A DNA stretch of 42,730 nt, taken from the NCBI GenBank assembly GCA_964422195.1, contig CAYRAF010000003.1, positions 1 to 42,730 on the forward strand, written 5' to 3'. The notes under the pieces were generated by a model, which was not told where the DNA came from, searched no databases, and worked only from the letters and a program-made list of their open reading frames with translations. Made by a program: the position numbers and the translations under genes. Shown piece by piece: positions 8,178 through 16,755 of this stretch. The stretch comes from CALVUP01 sp964422195 (GTDB taxonomy: Bacteria > Bacillota_I > Bacilli_A > RF39 > UBA660). Position 1 is the first letter of the stretch, and every line of letters starts with the position of its first letter.

Positions 8178-9587
8178 ATGATAAAAAAACCAAACTATAA
8201 AGAAGCAAAAACTAGGGATAAAAGAGATTATAAAAGAATAGTTTATGCTTTAGATAATAATAAAAAAAATGTTTTAAAGGGAAAAACTTATTATTTAAAA
8301 ACTTATGGTTGTCAAATGAATGAACATGATAGTGAGAATATAAAAGCTCTTTTAGAGGAATTAGGACTTATTTCAAATGAAGTGATGGAAGATGCTGATA
8401 TTGTGTTATTAAATACATGTTCTATTAGAGAAAATGCCCATAATAAAGCATTTGGTATGCTTGGGAGATTAAAACATTTAAAAGAAACTAAAAAGGATTT
8501 AGTTGTTGGTTTATGTGGATGTATGGCCCAAGAAGAAGGGGTAATTGATGAAATATTAAACAAACATAAAGAAGTTAATTTTGTTTTTGGAACACACAAT
8601 ATTAATAGACTTCCAGATTTATTAGTAGAAAGTATAAACTCTAATCAACAACAAATAGAAATATTTTCTAGAGAACAAGATTTAATAGAGGGTATGCCTG
8701 TAAAAAGAGATAGTAAATATAAAGCTTATGTAAATATTATTTATGGTTGTGATAAATTTTGTACTTATTGTATAGTTCCATATACTAGAGGAAAACAAAG
8801 AAGTAGAGAAAAAGAGGATATTTTAAAGGAAATAAAAGAGTTAATAGAAGAAGGATACAAGGAAGTAACTTTATTAGGACAAAATGTAAATGCTTATGGA
8901 AAAGATTTATATGATAATTATAAAATGGAAGATTTATTAGAAGATGTTGCTAAAACTAATATACCAAGAATACGTTTTGTAACATCACATCCTTGGGATT
9001 TTACAGATAAGATGGTAGAAGTCATGAAAAAATATGACAATATCATGCCAGCAATTCATCTGCCAGTTCAATCTGGATCAAACAGAATATTAAAATTGAT
9101 GGGTAGACGATATACTAAAGAAAAATATATAGAACTTTTTGATAAATTAAAAGAAATACCAAATATTGCAATATCCACAGATATTATTGTTGGATTCCCG
9201 GGAGAAAGCAAAGAGGATTTTAAAGAAACATTAGATCTATGTGAGTATTGTAAATTTGATAATGCATTTACTTTTATTTATTCACCTAGAGAGAATACTC
9301 CTGCTGCTAAATTAACTGATGATGTTAGTTTAAAGGTTAAAGAAGAAAGATTGCAAAAATTAAATAATTTAGTTAATAAATATTTTAAGGCAAGTAATGA
9401 GCAATTATTAAATAAAGAAGTTTATGTTCTAACAGAAGGTATATCTGATAAGAAAAACAATTATTTTGGATATACAGATACTAATAAATTAGTAAACTTT
9501 ACTGGTGAAGATATTGAAATAGGGCAAATAGTAAAAGTAAAGATTACAGAAGCTAAAACATGGAGTATAGATGGAAAAGCTATCTAA
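8178..9587 (+). CDS. miaB: tRNA-2-methylthio-N6-dimethylallyladenosine synthase MiaB
   Basis: Radical-SAM methylthiotransferase that converts i6A37 to ms2i6A37 in tRNAs reading UNN codons. The 469-residue protein has the three domains in order. The N-terminal methylthiotransferase domain carries cluster Cys45 (KTYGCQMNEHDSE), Cys81 (NTCSIREN) and Cys115 (GCMAQ). The radical-SAM domain has C191-x3-C195-x2-C198 (GCDKFCTYC) followed by VPYTRGKQRSR. A C-terminal TRAM domain ends the protein. The N-terminal 30 residues are an extra basic stretch seen in Bacilli MiaB. The ATG follows GTGGTGAT. Its last 17 bp overlap the next gene, ricA, the same order as miaB-ymcA in Bacillus subtilis. Confidence 0.97.
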   Translation: MIKKPNYKEAKTRDKRDYKRIVYALDNNKKNVLKGKTYYLKTYGCQMNEHDSENIKALLEELGLISNEVMEDADIVLLNTCSIRENAHNKAFGMLGRLKHLKETKKDLVVGLCGCMAQEEGVIDEILNKHKEVNFVFGTHNINRLPDLLVESINSNQQQIEIFSREQDLIEGMPVKRDSKYKAYVNIIYGCDKFCTYCIVPYTRGKQRSREKEDILKEIKELIEEGYKEVTLLGQNVNAYGKDLYDNYKMEDLLEDVAKTNIPRIRFVTSHPWDFTDKMVEVMKKYDNIMPAIHLPVQSGSNRILKLMGRRYTKEKYIELFDKLKEIPNIAISTDIIVGFPGESKEDFKETLDLCEYCKFDNAFTFIYSPRENTPAAKLTDDVSLKVKEERLQKLNNLVNKYFKASNEQLLNKEVYVLTEGISDKKNNYFGYTDTNKLVNFTGEDIEIGQIVKVKITEAKTWSIDGKAI

Positions 9588-9906
9588 AGATGTTTTACAA
9601 AAAACTGATGAATTAGTTAATATTATTCTTTCTTCAAAAGAATATAAAAGATATGTTAGTATTAAAGAACAACTTCATAATAATAAAGAATTAAATAATA
9701 AAATTAATGAAATAAGAAAACTTCAAAAGCATATTGTCAAGAATGGATTAGAAAATACAGATGAGGATAAATTTCTTCAAGAAAAAATAAAAGAATTAGA
9801 AAACATACCTATTTATAATGAATATTTAAATGCTATCGATGAAGTTAATAATTATTTAAAACCTCTAGGTATATTACAAGAATATTTTGATAAATTAACT
9901 AAATAA
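9571..9906 (+). CDS. ricA: YlbF/YmcA family regulator, probably RicA
   Basis: A 111-residue all-helical protein with the YlbF/YmcA pattern: an N-terminal helix (KTDELVNIILSSKEYKRY), then long charged helices ending in NEYLNAIDEVNNYL. In Bacillus, RicA (YmcA), RicF (YlbF) and RicT (YaaT) form an Fe-S complex that helps RNase Y mature transcripts and affects competence, biofilm and sporulation. Assignment to RicA rather than RicF rests mainly on its position overlapping the end of miaB. I see no cluster-binding Cys in this copy. The ATG at 9571 has GGAG five bases upstream inside miaB, so the pair is translationally linked. Confidence 0.8.
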   Translation: MEKLSKDVLQKTDELVNIILSSKEYKRYVSIKEQLHNNKELNNKINEIRKLQKHIVKNGLENTDEDKFLQEKIKELENIPIYNEYLNAIDEVNNYLKPLGILQEYFDKLTK

Positions 9907-9935
9907 AATAACTATTATAAAATAGTTATTTTTTT
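9907..9935 (+). terminator. Rho-independent terminator after miaB-ricA
   Basis: Perfect 9-bp stem AATAACTAT / ATAGTTATT with a 6-nt loop and a T-run. Confidence 0.75.
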
Positions 9936-9943
9936 GTGAGTAA

Positions 9944-9972
9944 TTGATATTTAGATTCAAATATGATATGCT
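9944..9972 (+). promoter_or_regulatory. Sigma-A promoter with extended -10
   Basis: TTGATA, 17 bp, TATGCT, with TG one base upstream of the -10. It lies 21 bp before the ATG at 9994. Confidence 0.65.
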
Positions 9973-9993
9973 AAAAAAGTAAAAGGTGATAAT

Positions 9994-10815
9994 ATGGGAA
10001 TTGGTACAAAGCGAAGATTAAAAGTGTTTTTTAAATTTATACTTTGGATTTATGTGATTGCTAGTATTTGCTTTATTGGATATTATTCATATAATGAATA
10101 TATAATAAAAGGCGAGGATAATAACAAAAAAATTGTAAAAAAAGAAAAGAAAGAAGAAGTTAAGGATCTAGTAGAAGGTAAGATATATTTAAATAATTCT
10201 GAAGTTACTAGATTATATAATTATATTCCAAATACTTCAGAAATTTATACAAATAATGAAGTAATATATAGTAAGTTTAGTATCGATAAGTTAAAAGCTA
10301 AAGCTTTAGAATTTATAGAAAAAGAAGATAGTAAGAATAAAGATGATTATATTTTTTCAGAAACTACTATTAATGGTAAAGTAAAAGATTTATATGGGAA
10401 TATAAATATAGATAATAAAGATTTTGATGCGATTATGAAAAATCCTAAGATTAAATTTAAGAGTAATATGCAAAGATGTACCTATAAAAATCAAAAATAT
10501 ACTTGTAAAATCATTAAATTAAATGCTAATTCAATAGAAGAAGCTAAATATTTGGATTTTGCTACTAAAGATGAAGAAGGTAGTATTCATATATATGAAC
10601 GTTACGTTAGCTTTAAACGTAATGGTGAAAATTATGATTTATATAAGGATTATCTTCAACAAGAAAAAATAACTACTATATCTGTTGAAGAAAGAACAAA
10701 ATTAAGTATGTATGATTTAATAAATAAATATGAAAATATACCTATTTATGAGCATATTTATAAAAAGAATGGTAATAAGTATTATTTATATGAGACAAGG
10801 ATTAAACCTCTATAA
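9994..10815 (+). CDS. Single-span membrane protein with extracytoplasmic domain (paralogue family, copy 1)
   Basis: A 273-residue protein of unknown function. It has a short basic N-terminus, one membrane helix (about residues 9-29), a Lys/Glu-rich linker, then an exported domain of about 220 residues. The domain carries one Cys pair around an aromatic strand (RCTYKNQKYTCKI) and ends in an alternating aromatic strand (KNGNKYYLYETRI). The same pattern (helix 'LYNYIPN..' early, a Cys-x-Y-x-C middle, 'YYxYxxxxI' at the end) recurs in the proteins at 13336 and 14144, so the three look homologous though divergent. ATG with AAAGGTGAT ribosome site and its own promoter. No lipobox. Confidence 0.75.
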   Translation: MGIGTKRRLKVFFKFILWIYVIASICFIGYYSYNEYIIKGEDNNKKIVKKEKKEEVKDLVEGKIYLNNSEVTRLYNYIPNTSEIYTNNEVIYSKFSIDKLKAKALEFIEKEDSKNKDDYIFSETTINGKVKDLYGNINIDNKDFDAIMKNPKIKFKSNMQRCTYKNQKYTCKIIKLNANSIEEAKYLDFATKDEEGSIHIYERYVSFKRNGENYDLYKDYLQQEKITTISVEERTKLSMYDLINKYENIPIYEHIYKKNGNKYYLYETRIKPL

Positions 10816-10832
10816 TCTTGTCTTTTTATTTT
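10793..10832 (+). terminator. Terminator overlapping a stop codon
   Basis: AGACAAGGATTA pairs with TAATCTTGTCT (one bulged G), followed by TTTTATTTT. It begins inside the coding sequence ending at 10815, and its distal arm overlaps the next promoter. Confidence 0.65.
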
Positions 10833-10846
10833 GTCTTTGTTATAAT
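10818..10846 (+). promoter_or_regulatory. Sigma-A promoter of the ABC-F gene
   Basis: TTGTCT, 17 bp, TATAAT, 20 bp before the ATG at 10867. The -35 lies in the right arm of the upstream terminator. Confidence 0.6.
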
Positions 10847-10866
10847 TTGTCATAAGGAGTGGTACT

Positions 10867-12456
10867 ATGATTCAAGCTAGTAATGTAACTTTAAGATTTG
10901 GAAAAAGAACTTTATTCGAAAACGTTAATATAAAATTTACTCCTGGTAATTGCTATGGAATAATAGGCGCAAATGGTACAGGTAAAACTACCTTTTTAAA
11001 ATTATTATCAGGGGAGATAGAAACTACTTCAGGAGAAATAATAATTACTCAAGGAGAAAGACTAGCTATTCTTAAACAAAATCATTATGAATTTGATGAA
11101 GAAAAAGTAATAGATACTGTTATTATGGGGAATGAAAGACTTTATCAAATAATGAAAGAGAAGGAAGAAATATATTCAAAAAGCGAGTTTTCTGAAGAAG
11201 ATGGTATGAAAGTAGCCAATTTGGAAGCAGAATTTCTTGATTTAAATGGTTGGGAAGCAGAGAGTGATGCATCTGCATTACTTGAAAATCTAGGTATAAC
11301 TGTAGATAAACATTACCTACTTATGAAAGAAATACCTGCAAAAGAAAAAGTTAAAGTATTACTTGCTCAAGCTTTGTTTGGTAATCCTGATATATTATTA
11401 TTAGATGAACCTACTAATAATTTAGATATAGATGCTATTAATTGGTTAGAAGAATTTTTAATAAATTTCAATAATACTGTAATTGTAGTATCGCATGATA
11501 GACATTTCTTAAACCAAGTATGTACTCATATAGTAGATATTGATTATAATAAGATGCAATTATATGTAGGTAATTATGATTTTTGGTATCAATCAAGTCA
11601 ATTAATTCAAAAACAAATGAAAGAATCTAATAAAAAGAAAGAAGATAAGATAAAGGAGTTACAAAGTTTCATTAGTAGATTTTCAGCTAATGCTTCTAAA
11701 AGTAGACAAGCTACTTCTAGAAAAAAACTACTTGATAAAATAACTCTAGATGAAATAATACCTTCATCAAGAAAATATCCATTTATTAATTTTAAGAATG
11801 AAACAACAACAGGAAAAGAAATATTAGAAGTTAGAAATGTTTGTTATAGTATAGATGGTAAAAAGGTATTAGACAATGTAACTTTTATCGTTGAAAGACA
11901 TGATAAAATTGCTATTTTAGGTAAAGATGATATTGCTAAAACTGCTTTATTCAAAATAATTATGGGTGAGATTAAACCAGACAAAGGTTTTGTAAGATGG
12001 GGAATAACTATGAAACCTTCATACATCCCACAGGATAATACAGAATATTTTGATTATGATGGTAATATCATTGAGTGGATAGGAAAATACTATGATATAA
12101 AGGACGAAACAATTCTTCGTGGATTCTTAGGTAGGATGTTATTTTCTGGAGAAGATGTATTTAAAAAAGTAAATGTTTTATCTGGAGGAGAAAAAGCTAG
12201 ATGTATGTTATCTAAAACTATGTTAGAGGCACCTAATTTTATTATTTTAGACGAGCCAACAAATCATTTGGATTTAGAGAGTATAACAGCGTTAAATAAC
12301 GGGCTTAAAGATTTTGATGGTGAACTATTATTCTCATCTCATGATCATGAGTTAAATAATACAGTTGCAAATAGAATAATAGAAATACTTGATAAAGGAA
12401 TTAAAGATAGAAAAACTACTTATGATGAGTATATTTTATCAGAAAAGAGTAAATAA
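10867..12456 (+). CDS. ykpA: ABC-F family ATPase, YkpA/YbiT subgroup
   Basis: Soluble ATPase with two nucleotide-binding domains and no membrane part; ABC-F proteins act at the ribosomal E site. The 529-residue length and many segments (FTPGNCYGIIGANGTGKTTF, RFSANASKSRQATSRKKLL in the inter-domain linker) match Bacillus YkpA closely from memory. The first domain has a good Walker A (GANGTGKTT) and Walker B (DILLLDEPTNNLD), but its signature reads IPAKEKVKVLL instead of LSGGE. The second has an intact signature (LSGGEKARCML) and Walker B, but a non-canonical Walker A (LGKDDIAKTA). The second-domain loss is typical of the subgroup. The ATG follows AAGGAG. It is not an antibiotic-resistance type by sequence. 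Confidence 0.93.
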   Translation: MIQASNVTLRFGKRTLFENVNIKFTPGNCYGIIGANGTGKTTFLKLLSGEIETTSGEIIITQGERLAILKQNHYEFDEEKVIDTVIMGNERLYQIMKEKEEIYSKSEFSEEDGMKVANLEAEFLDLNGWEAESDASALLENLGITVDKHYLLMKEIPAKEKVKVLLAQALFGNPDILLLDEPTNNLDIDAINWLEEFLINFNNTVIVVSHDRHFLNQVCTHIVDIDYNKMQLYVGNYDFWYQSSQLIQKQMKESNKKKEDKIKELQSFISRFSANASKSRQATSRKKLLDKITLDEIIPSSRKYPFINFKNETTTGKEILEVRNVCYSIDGKKVLDNVTFIVERHDKIAILGKDDIAKTALFKIIMGEIKPDKGFVRWGITMKPSYIPQDNTEYFDYDGNIIEWIGKYYDIKDETILRGFLGRMLFSGEDVFKKVNVLSGGEKARCMLSKTMLEAPNFIILDEPTNHLDLESITALNNGLKDFDGELLFSSHDHELNNTVANRIIEILDKGIKDRKTTYDEYILSEKSK

Positions 12457-12486
12457 TAGCTATATACAAATATAGCTGTTTTTATT
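12455..12486 (+). terminator. Rho-independent terminator after ykpA
   Basis: AGCTATA / TATAGCT stem, extended by outer A-T and G-T pairs, 6-nt loop, then TTTTTATTT; it overlaps the stop codon. Confidence 0.7.
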
Positions 12487-12494
12487 TGTAAAAA

Positions 12495-12523
12495 TTGACA
12501 AAATTCGTATATTCTGGTAGAAT
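12495..12523 (+). promoter_or_regulatory. Consensus sigma-A promoter of the ankyrin gene
   Basis: TTGACA, 17 bp, TAGAAT, with TG one base upstream of the -10. It shows that a TTG at 12495 cannot be the start of the gene. Confidence 0.75.
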
Positions 12524-12554
12524 ATTGAATTACCACGTGATTAGAGGTGTTAAA

Positions 12555-13238
12555 ATGTTTTATAATGAAGTACGTGCAATAATGGCATGTGAGGAAGATC
12601 CGTCCCTGATATTTGAACTTATCAAAGAAGGACATATTAGTGTTGTTGATAAGGTGTTATATCAAAAAAAGGTAGATCTAAATACATGTGATGACTTTGG
12701 AAACAATGTACTTATGCGTTTATTAAAAGATAAACAATTTAATTTAGTGCTTAAGTATATGAAAAAAGAAGAAGTCAATATAAATCACCAAAATAATGAT
12801 GGTGATACATTAGCGCATATTCTTTGTACTATGGACTTTAAATATAGTTTAAATATAATTAAAGAACTTAAAAAGAACAAAGAATTTGACCGTAATATAA
12901 AGAATAATAAAGGACAAACTATATTAGATAAAGCTATAGAAAATGATTATATCTATACAACATTAAAAATTTTAGAAGATAAAAAGTTTACTGATATAGA
13001 TATAATATCTTTTAAGCATTTATATGAAACTTTTATAAAAACAAATAATTATGGTAAATACACAAAACTTAATAATTTAGAAGTTGTAATAAGAAATATA
13101 GAAAAAAAGCCTTTATTACCAAAGATGAAAGAATTAATTAAGTATATTAAAGATAACTTTAAGATATTAAAGGAAGAAGTATTAGCTAATAATTCAGTTG
13201 CAATGGATAATATCTTAAATAATCTAATAGAAGATTAA
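12555..13238 (+). CDS. Ankyrin-repeat protein
   Basis: A 227-residue soluble protein. Residues about 35-145 contain three to four ankyrin-like repeats with the usual D-x-x-G-x-T/N-x-L-x-x-L/A pattern: CDDFGNNVLMRLLKDK, NQNDGDTLAHILC-like (reading NNDGDTLAHILC) and NNKGQTILDKAIEN. The first repeat is preceded by VDLNTCD and the second by VNINHQN. The remaining 80 residues are helical and charged. Ankyrin repeats mediate protein contacts; no partner can be deduced. No signal peptide. The ATG at 12555 follows AGAGGTG and lies 31 bp after a consensus promoter. It stands between the ABC-F gene and two paralogous membrane protein genes, each a separate transcription unit. Confidence 0.83.
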   Translation: MFYNEVRAIMACEEDPSLIFELIKEGHISVVDKVLYQKKVDLNTCDDFGNNVLMRLLKDKQFNLVLKYMKKEEVNINHQNNDGDTLAHILCTMDFKYSLNIIKELKKNKEFDRNIKNNKGQTILDKAIENDYIYTTLKILEDKKFTDIDIISFKHLYETFIKTNNYGKYTKLNNLEVVIRNIEKKPLLPKMKELIKYIKDNFKILKEEVLANNSVAMDNILNNLIED

Positions 13239-13266
13239 ACACTAGTATTTACTAGTGCTTTTTTAA
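13239..13266 (+). terminator. Rho-independent terminator
   Basis: CACTAGT / ACTAGTG stem with ATTT loop and a T6 run. Confidence 0.8.
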
Positions 13267-13282
13267 TCCCTATATTTTTATA

Positions 13283-13311
13283 TTGAATTTATTATCAATA
13301 AATGATATTAT
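13283..13311 (+). promoter_or_regulatory. Sigma-A promoter with extended -10
   Basis: TTGAAT, 17 bp, TATTAT preceded by TGA; 24 bp before the ATG at 13336. Confidence 0.65.
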
Positions 13312-13335
13312 AAGAGTATAGAATAGAGGTGCTAT

Positions 13336-14133
13336 ATGATAGAGGATAAAAAGAAGGGTAAAGCATTTCCTACGTTTTTATTATTACTTGCCATAATATT
13401 AATTGGTCTAGGTGTTGCCTGTCAGTTTGGTTACTTAGATCCTGTATTAGAACAAATTGGATTAAAGGCCAAAAACTATGATAGTACAAGCACTAAAAAG
13501 AAAAATGATAAAAACACTGATACTATTGAAGAAAATGCTTTAAAAAAAGATGATAAGGAAGTAGTAGCTTTATATAATAAAATATCTAATATTAGATCTA
13601 AAGATTATATGAATATATATTATCAACAAGATAGTTTAGAGATAGATAAAACTGATAATAAGTTTAAATTATTGTTAGCGTTTAATAATTTATCAGATTA
13701 TAATAAATTAACTACAGTAAATGATGAAGATATGAAAAAAACGTATAGTGATATTTTTGGTAACATAGAATATAAAGGAGAAACATTTGATTCTAACTGT
13801 AGAGAGTTTGTATATAATAGTGAGAGTGGTTCATATACAACTGAAGAAAATGCATCTACTTGTGTACTAGATGGATGCAAAAGTAAAAAAGAAGAAATTT
13901 TAGGCGGATATAAAGATGCAAATAAAATAGAAATAAAAACAGTGGTAAGTTTTGTTAATACTTGTGATAAAAAATATTATAAGGATTATAAGTATAGTAG
14001 TTTAGCTATGGAAGGAGAAACTTATAAAGCTGGAATAATAGAAAAAAATCAAGATAAATTTGATAAATATATATATACATTTACATTGACTGATGGATCT
14101 TATGTATTCACTAAAGTTGCTAAAGTAGTTTAG
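13336..14133 (+). CDS. Single-span membrane protein with extracytoplasmic domain (paralogue family, copy 2)
   Basis: A 265-residue protein of unknown function: basic start, one membrane helix (about residues 12-30), a Thr/Lys/Asp-rich linker, then a domain of about 200 residues outside the membrane. It has a Cys-bearing middle (NCREFVYNSESG.., TCVLDGCKSKK) and an aromatic C-terminal strand (YIYTFTLTDGSYVFTKV). Layout, length and the spacing of 'FDSNCREFVY' relative to the C-terminal strand agree with the gene at 14144 and, less well, 9994. Two features early in the domain also match: a 'VVALYNKIS' helix and a 'DEDMKKTYSDIFG' segment, the latter resembling 'EDDAIEIYNKIFG' in copy 3. A single promoter appears to drive copies 2 and 3. 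Confidence 0.75.
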   Translation: MIEDKKKGKAFPTFLLLLAIILIGLGVACQFGYLDPVLEQIGLKAKNYDSTSTKKKNDKNTDTIEENALKKDDKEVVALYNKISNIRSKDYMNIYYQQDSLEIDKTDNKFKLLLAFNNLSDYNKLTTVNDEDMKKTYSDIFGNIEYKGETFDSNCREFVYNSESGSYTTEENASTCVLDGCKSKKEEILGGYKDANKIEIKTVVSFVNTCDKKYYKDYKYSSLAMEGETYKAGIIEKNQDKFDKYIYTFTLTDGSYVFTKVAKVV

Positions 14134-14143
14134 GAGTGATTTT

Positions 14144-14941
14144 ATGGATAAAGAGAAAAACTACGGTATTATAGTTGTTATAATATTATCAATAGTTTTA
14201 CTCGTTTCTGGAATCTTTATTTTTATTAAGAGTAATAATAAAAACAATAATAAGGAAGTAAAACTTTCTAATCAAAATAATCAAGAAAATATAAACAAAG
14301 AAGCTTATGAATATATGGAACTTGCTTTGGGTGGAACATATGTTGATGGATTTAATAATGCCATTGATAATTTGATGATGTATAATTTAGAAGAAAATCA
14401 AAGAATCAAAGTTGCAGAATTTAATGATAATACATTAAGTGAGTTAGTATATCATTATGCATCTAATAATAATTATTTAAAAACTACTAATAATAAACAA
14501 AAAGATAAATATTTAGAAGAAGATGATGCAATAGAAATATATAATAAAATATTTGGATCATATGTCATATATGAAAAAATAACTAAATCAGATATGTGTC
14601 CTAACTTTTCTTATGATAAAGCAAAAAGAAGATATATTTATAGTAATAATTGTGGTTTAAATACTAATGTTACAAAATATAGTAAAATAATTTCATCTGA
14701 AAAAAAAGATAACACTTTATTAGTAATAGAAGAAGTTGCTTATTATAGATCTGATTTAGTTGAAAATAATATATTTGATAATTATACAGATGCTATTAAC
14801 AATAGTAATAGTGTTGGGACTATTTCATCATCAACAGAAGTAGAAATGCAAAACTTAAAAAATGATATTAGTAAATATAAATTTATATTTAAAAAATGGA
14901 ATGATAAGTATTATTTTTATAGTATAGAAAGAATTGCGTAA
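14144..14941 (+). CDS. Single-span membrane protein with extracytoplasmic domain (paralogue family, copy 3)
   Basis: A 265-residue protein that starts 10 bp after copy 2 (GGAG ribosome site), so the two form an operon. It has an N-terminal membrane helix (about residues 7-28), an Asn/Lys-rich linker, then an exported domain with Cys residues in MCPNFSYDKAKRRYIYSNNC and an aromatic C-terminal strand (KFIFKKWNDKYYFYSIERI). It shares length and block order with copy 2. The two-Cys pattern around an aromatic hairpin suggests a disulfide outside the cell. No enzyme motif is visible and I cannot assign a role. Confidence 0.75.
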   Translation: MDKEKNYGIIVVIILSIVLLVSGIFIFIKSNNKNNNKEVKLSNQNNQENINKEAYEYMELALGGTYVDGFNNAIDNLMMYNLEENQRIKVAEFNDNTLSELVYHYASNNNYLKTTNNKQKDKYLEEDDAIEIYNKIFGSYVIYEKITKSDMCPNFSYDKAKRRYIYSNNCGLNTNVTKYSKIISSEKKDNTLLVIEEVAYYRSDLVENNIFDNYTDAINNSNSVGTISSSTEVEMQNLKNDISKYKFIFKKWNDKYYFYSIERIA

Positions 14942-14954
14942 GCAATTTTTTTTA
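14932..14954 (+). terminator. Terminator overlapping a stop codon
   Basis: AATTGC / GCAATT stem, GTAA loop, T-run; it lies across the end of the gene stopping at 14941. Confidence 0.7.
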
Positions 14955-14956
14955 AC

Positions 14957-14985
14957 TTGCTAAAAGATATCATATATGCGATAAT
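14957..14985 (+). promoter_or_regulatory. Promoter of the dnaG-rpoD-trmK operon
   Basis: TTGCTA, 17 bp, GATAAT, with TG one base upstream of the -10. It lies 28 bp before the dnaG ATG. Confidence 0.5.
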
Positions 14986-15013
14986 AAAAGAGATTTGTTA
15001 AAGGAGGTATACT

Positions 15014-16753
15014 ATGAACGATACTAATAATATTGATCTTATCAATCAAATTAGAAGTAAAGTAGATATTGTAGATATAATATCAGAATATATTCCTTTA
15101 ACACAGAGAGGAAAAAACTTTTTTGGAGTATGCCCATTTCATGATGATACTAATCCATCTATGAGTGTATCAAGGGAAAAACAAATTTATAAATGTTTTT
15201 CTTGTGGAGCTAGTGGTAATGTATTTAACTTTTTAATGGATTATGAACATATATCATTTAGAGAGGCTTTAGTTTTATTATCAGAAAAAACTGGTATCAA
15301 TATAGGAAATATCAAAGTAAAAAAAGAAAACAATAAATATGAGGAATATTATAAAATTTATGATTTAGCATTAAAATATTTTCAAAATAATATAAATACT
15401 AATTATGGTAAAGAAGCTAGAGAATATTTAAAAAATAGAAATATTGATGAGGATATTATTAAAGAATTTAGTATAGGGTTAGCTCTATCTTCAAGAGATT
15501 CTCTATATCAATTACTTACAAAGAAAAAATATAATAATCAAGTATTAAATAGTTTGGGATTAACTATTAATAATTATGATAATTTTATAGATAGAATTAT
15601 ATTCCCATTATGGGATGTAAGTGGTAAAGTAGTAGGTTTTAGTGGAAGAATATATAGTGTTAATAATAAACAAAATAAATATGTTAATACTAAAGAAACA
15701 CCTATTTTTAAAAAAGGACAAACTATTTATAATTACCATAGAGCAAAAGAATATGCAAGACATAGTAAAAGTATTATTGTTATGGAAGGATTTATGGATG
15801 TCATAAGAGCATATACAATAGATGTTAAAAATACAGTCGCATTAATGGGAACTGCAATGACATACGATCAAATAAATTTAATAAAAAGATTATCTAATAA
15901 TATTATTCTATGTTTTGATGGTGATGATGCTGGTAAAAAGGCAACTCTCACCAACGGAGAATTATTAAAAAAAGCGGGTATTAATAATATAAAAGTAATA
16001 GAATTAAATAATAATGATGATCCTGATACTTATATTATTAAAAATGGTAAAGATAAGTTTATTTCTATGATAGATAATGCTATTAATTTTAGTGATTTTA
16101 AAATCAATAATCTAAAAAAAGGAGTAAATTTTAACAGTGATATAGAAAAAAGTGATTATATAAATAATGTAATTAAGGAAGCATCAGTAATTTCTGATGA
16201 AATTAGAGTAGAGATAATTTTAAAAAACCTTGCAAAAGAGTTTGATTTGAGTTATAATACCCTAGAAAAAAGGTTGTTGGAATTCAAAGAAAAAAAAGTA
16301 GAAAAAAAAGTAGTAATGCCTAAAAAAGAGAAAAAGAAATATACAAAGTATGAAAAAGCAACTTATGAATATTTGTATTATATGTTAATTAAAGATGAGG
16401 CTATTACCTACTATAATAAAGAAAATATCTTTTTTCCAATTGAAAGAGCTAGATATTTAGCTTCGGAAATAGCATTTTATTATAAGAAGTTTGGTAAGAT
16501 TAATATTGCTGATTTTTATACTTATATGCAAGACAAAGAAGATTTATTAGAAGTTTTAAATATTGCTTTAAGTTATGATTTTTTAGATCATGTTGAAATA
16601 AGTGATATCAAAGCTTTAGCTAAAGTCATCAGGGAATATAATGTTTCAAAGAAAATAGAAGAATTGAAAAAAAGTATGAGAGAAATAGTTGATCCTTTAG
16701 AAAAAGCAAAGATAGCAGATGAGATTAGAAAGTTAAAAATAGGGAGTGTGTGA
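15014..16753 (+). CDS. dnaG: DNA primase DnaG
   Basis: Synthesises RNA primers at the replication fork. The 579-residue protein has the CHC2 zinc finger at the N-terminus (Cys40, His43, Cys61, Cys64; VCPFHDD and KCFSCGASGNV) and a TOPRIM catalytic core (IVMEGFMDVI with the conserved Glu, then LCFDGDDAGKKAT with the metal-binding Asp residues). A charged C-terminal region should bind the DnaB-type helicase. Length is normal. The ATG follows AAAGGAGG. It begins the classic macromolecular-synthesis operon with rpoD, which starts at 16756, 2 bp after the dnaG stop. Confidence 0.96.
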   Translation: MNDTNNIDLINQIRSKVDIVDIISEYIPLTQRGKNFFGVCPFHDDTNPSMSVSREKQIYKCFSCGASGNVFNFLMDYEHISFREALVLLSEKTGINIGNIKVKKENNKYEEYYKIYDLALKYFQNNINTNYGKEAREYLKNRNIDEDIIKEFSIGLALSSRDSLYQLLTKKKYNNQVLNSLGLTINNYDNFIDRIIFPLWDVSGKVVGFSGRIYSVNNKQNKYVNTKETPIFKKGQTIYNYHRAKEYARHSKSIIVMEGFMDVIRAYTIDVKNTVALMGTAMTYDQINLIKRLSNNIILCFDGDDAGKKATLTNGELLKKAGINNIKVIELNNNDDPDTYIIKNGKDKFISMIDNAINFSDFKINNLKKGVNFNSDIEKSDYINNVIKEASVISDEIRVEIILKNLAKEFDLSYNTLEKRLLEFKEKKVEKKVVMPKKEKKKYTKYEKATYEYLYYMLIKDEAITYYNKENIFFPIERARYLASEIAFYYKKFGKINIADFYTYMQDKEDLLEVLNIALSYDFLDHVEISDIKALAKVIREYNVSKKIEELKKSMREIVDPLEKAKIADEIRKLKIGSV

Positions 16754-16755
16754 TT

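Noticed and set aside
12495..12554. TTG at 12495 as start of the ankyrin gene
   Set aside because: It is the -35 hexamer of a consensus promoter; ATG 12555 has the ribosome site.
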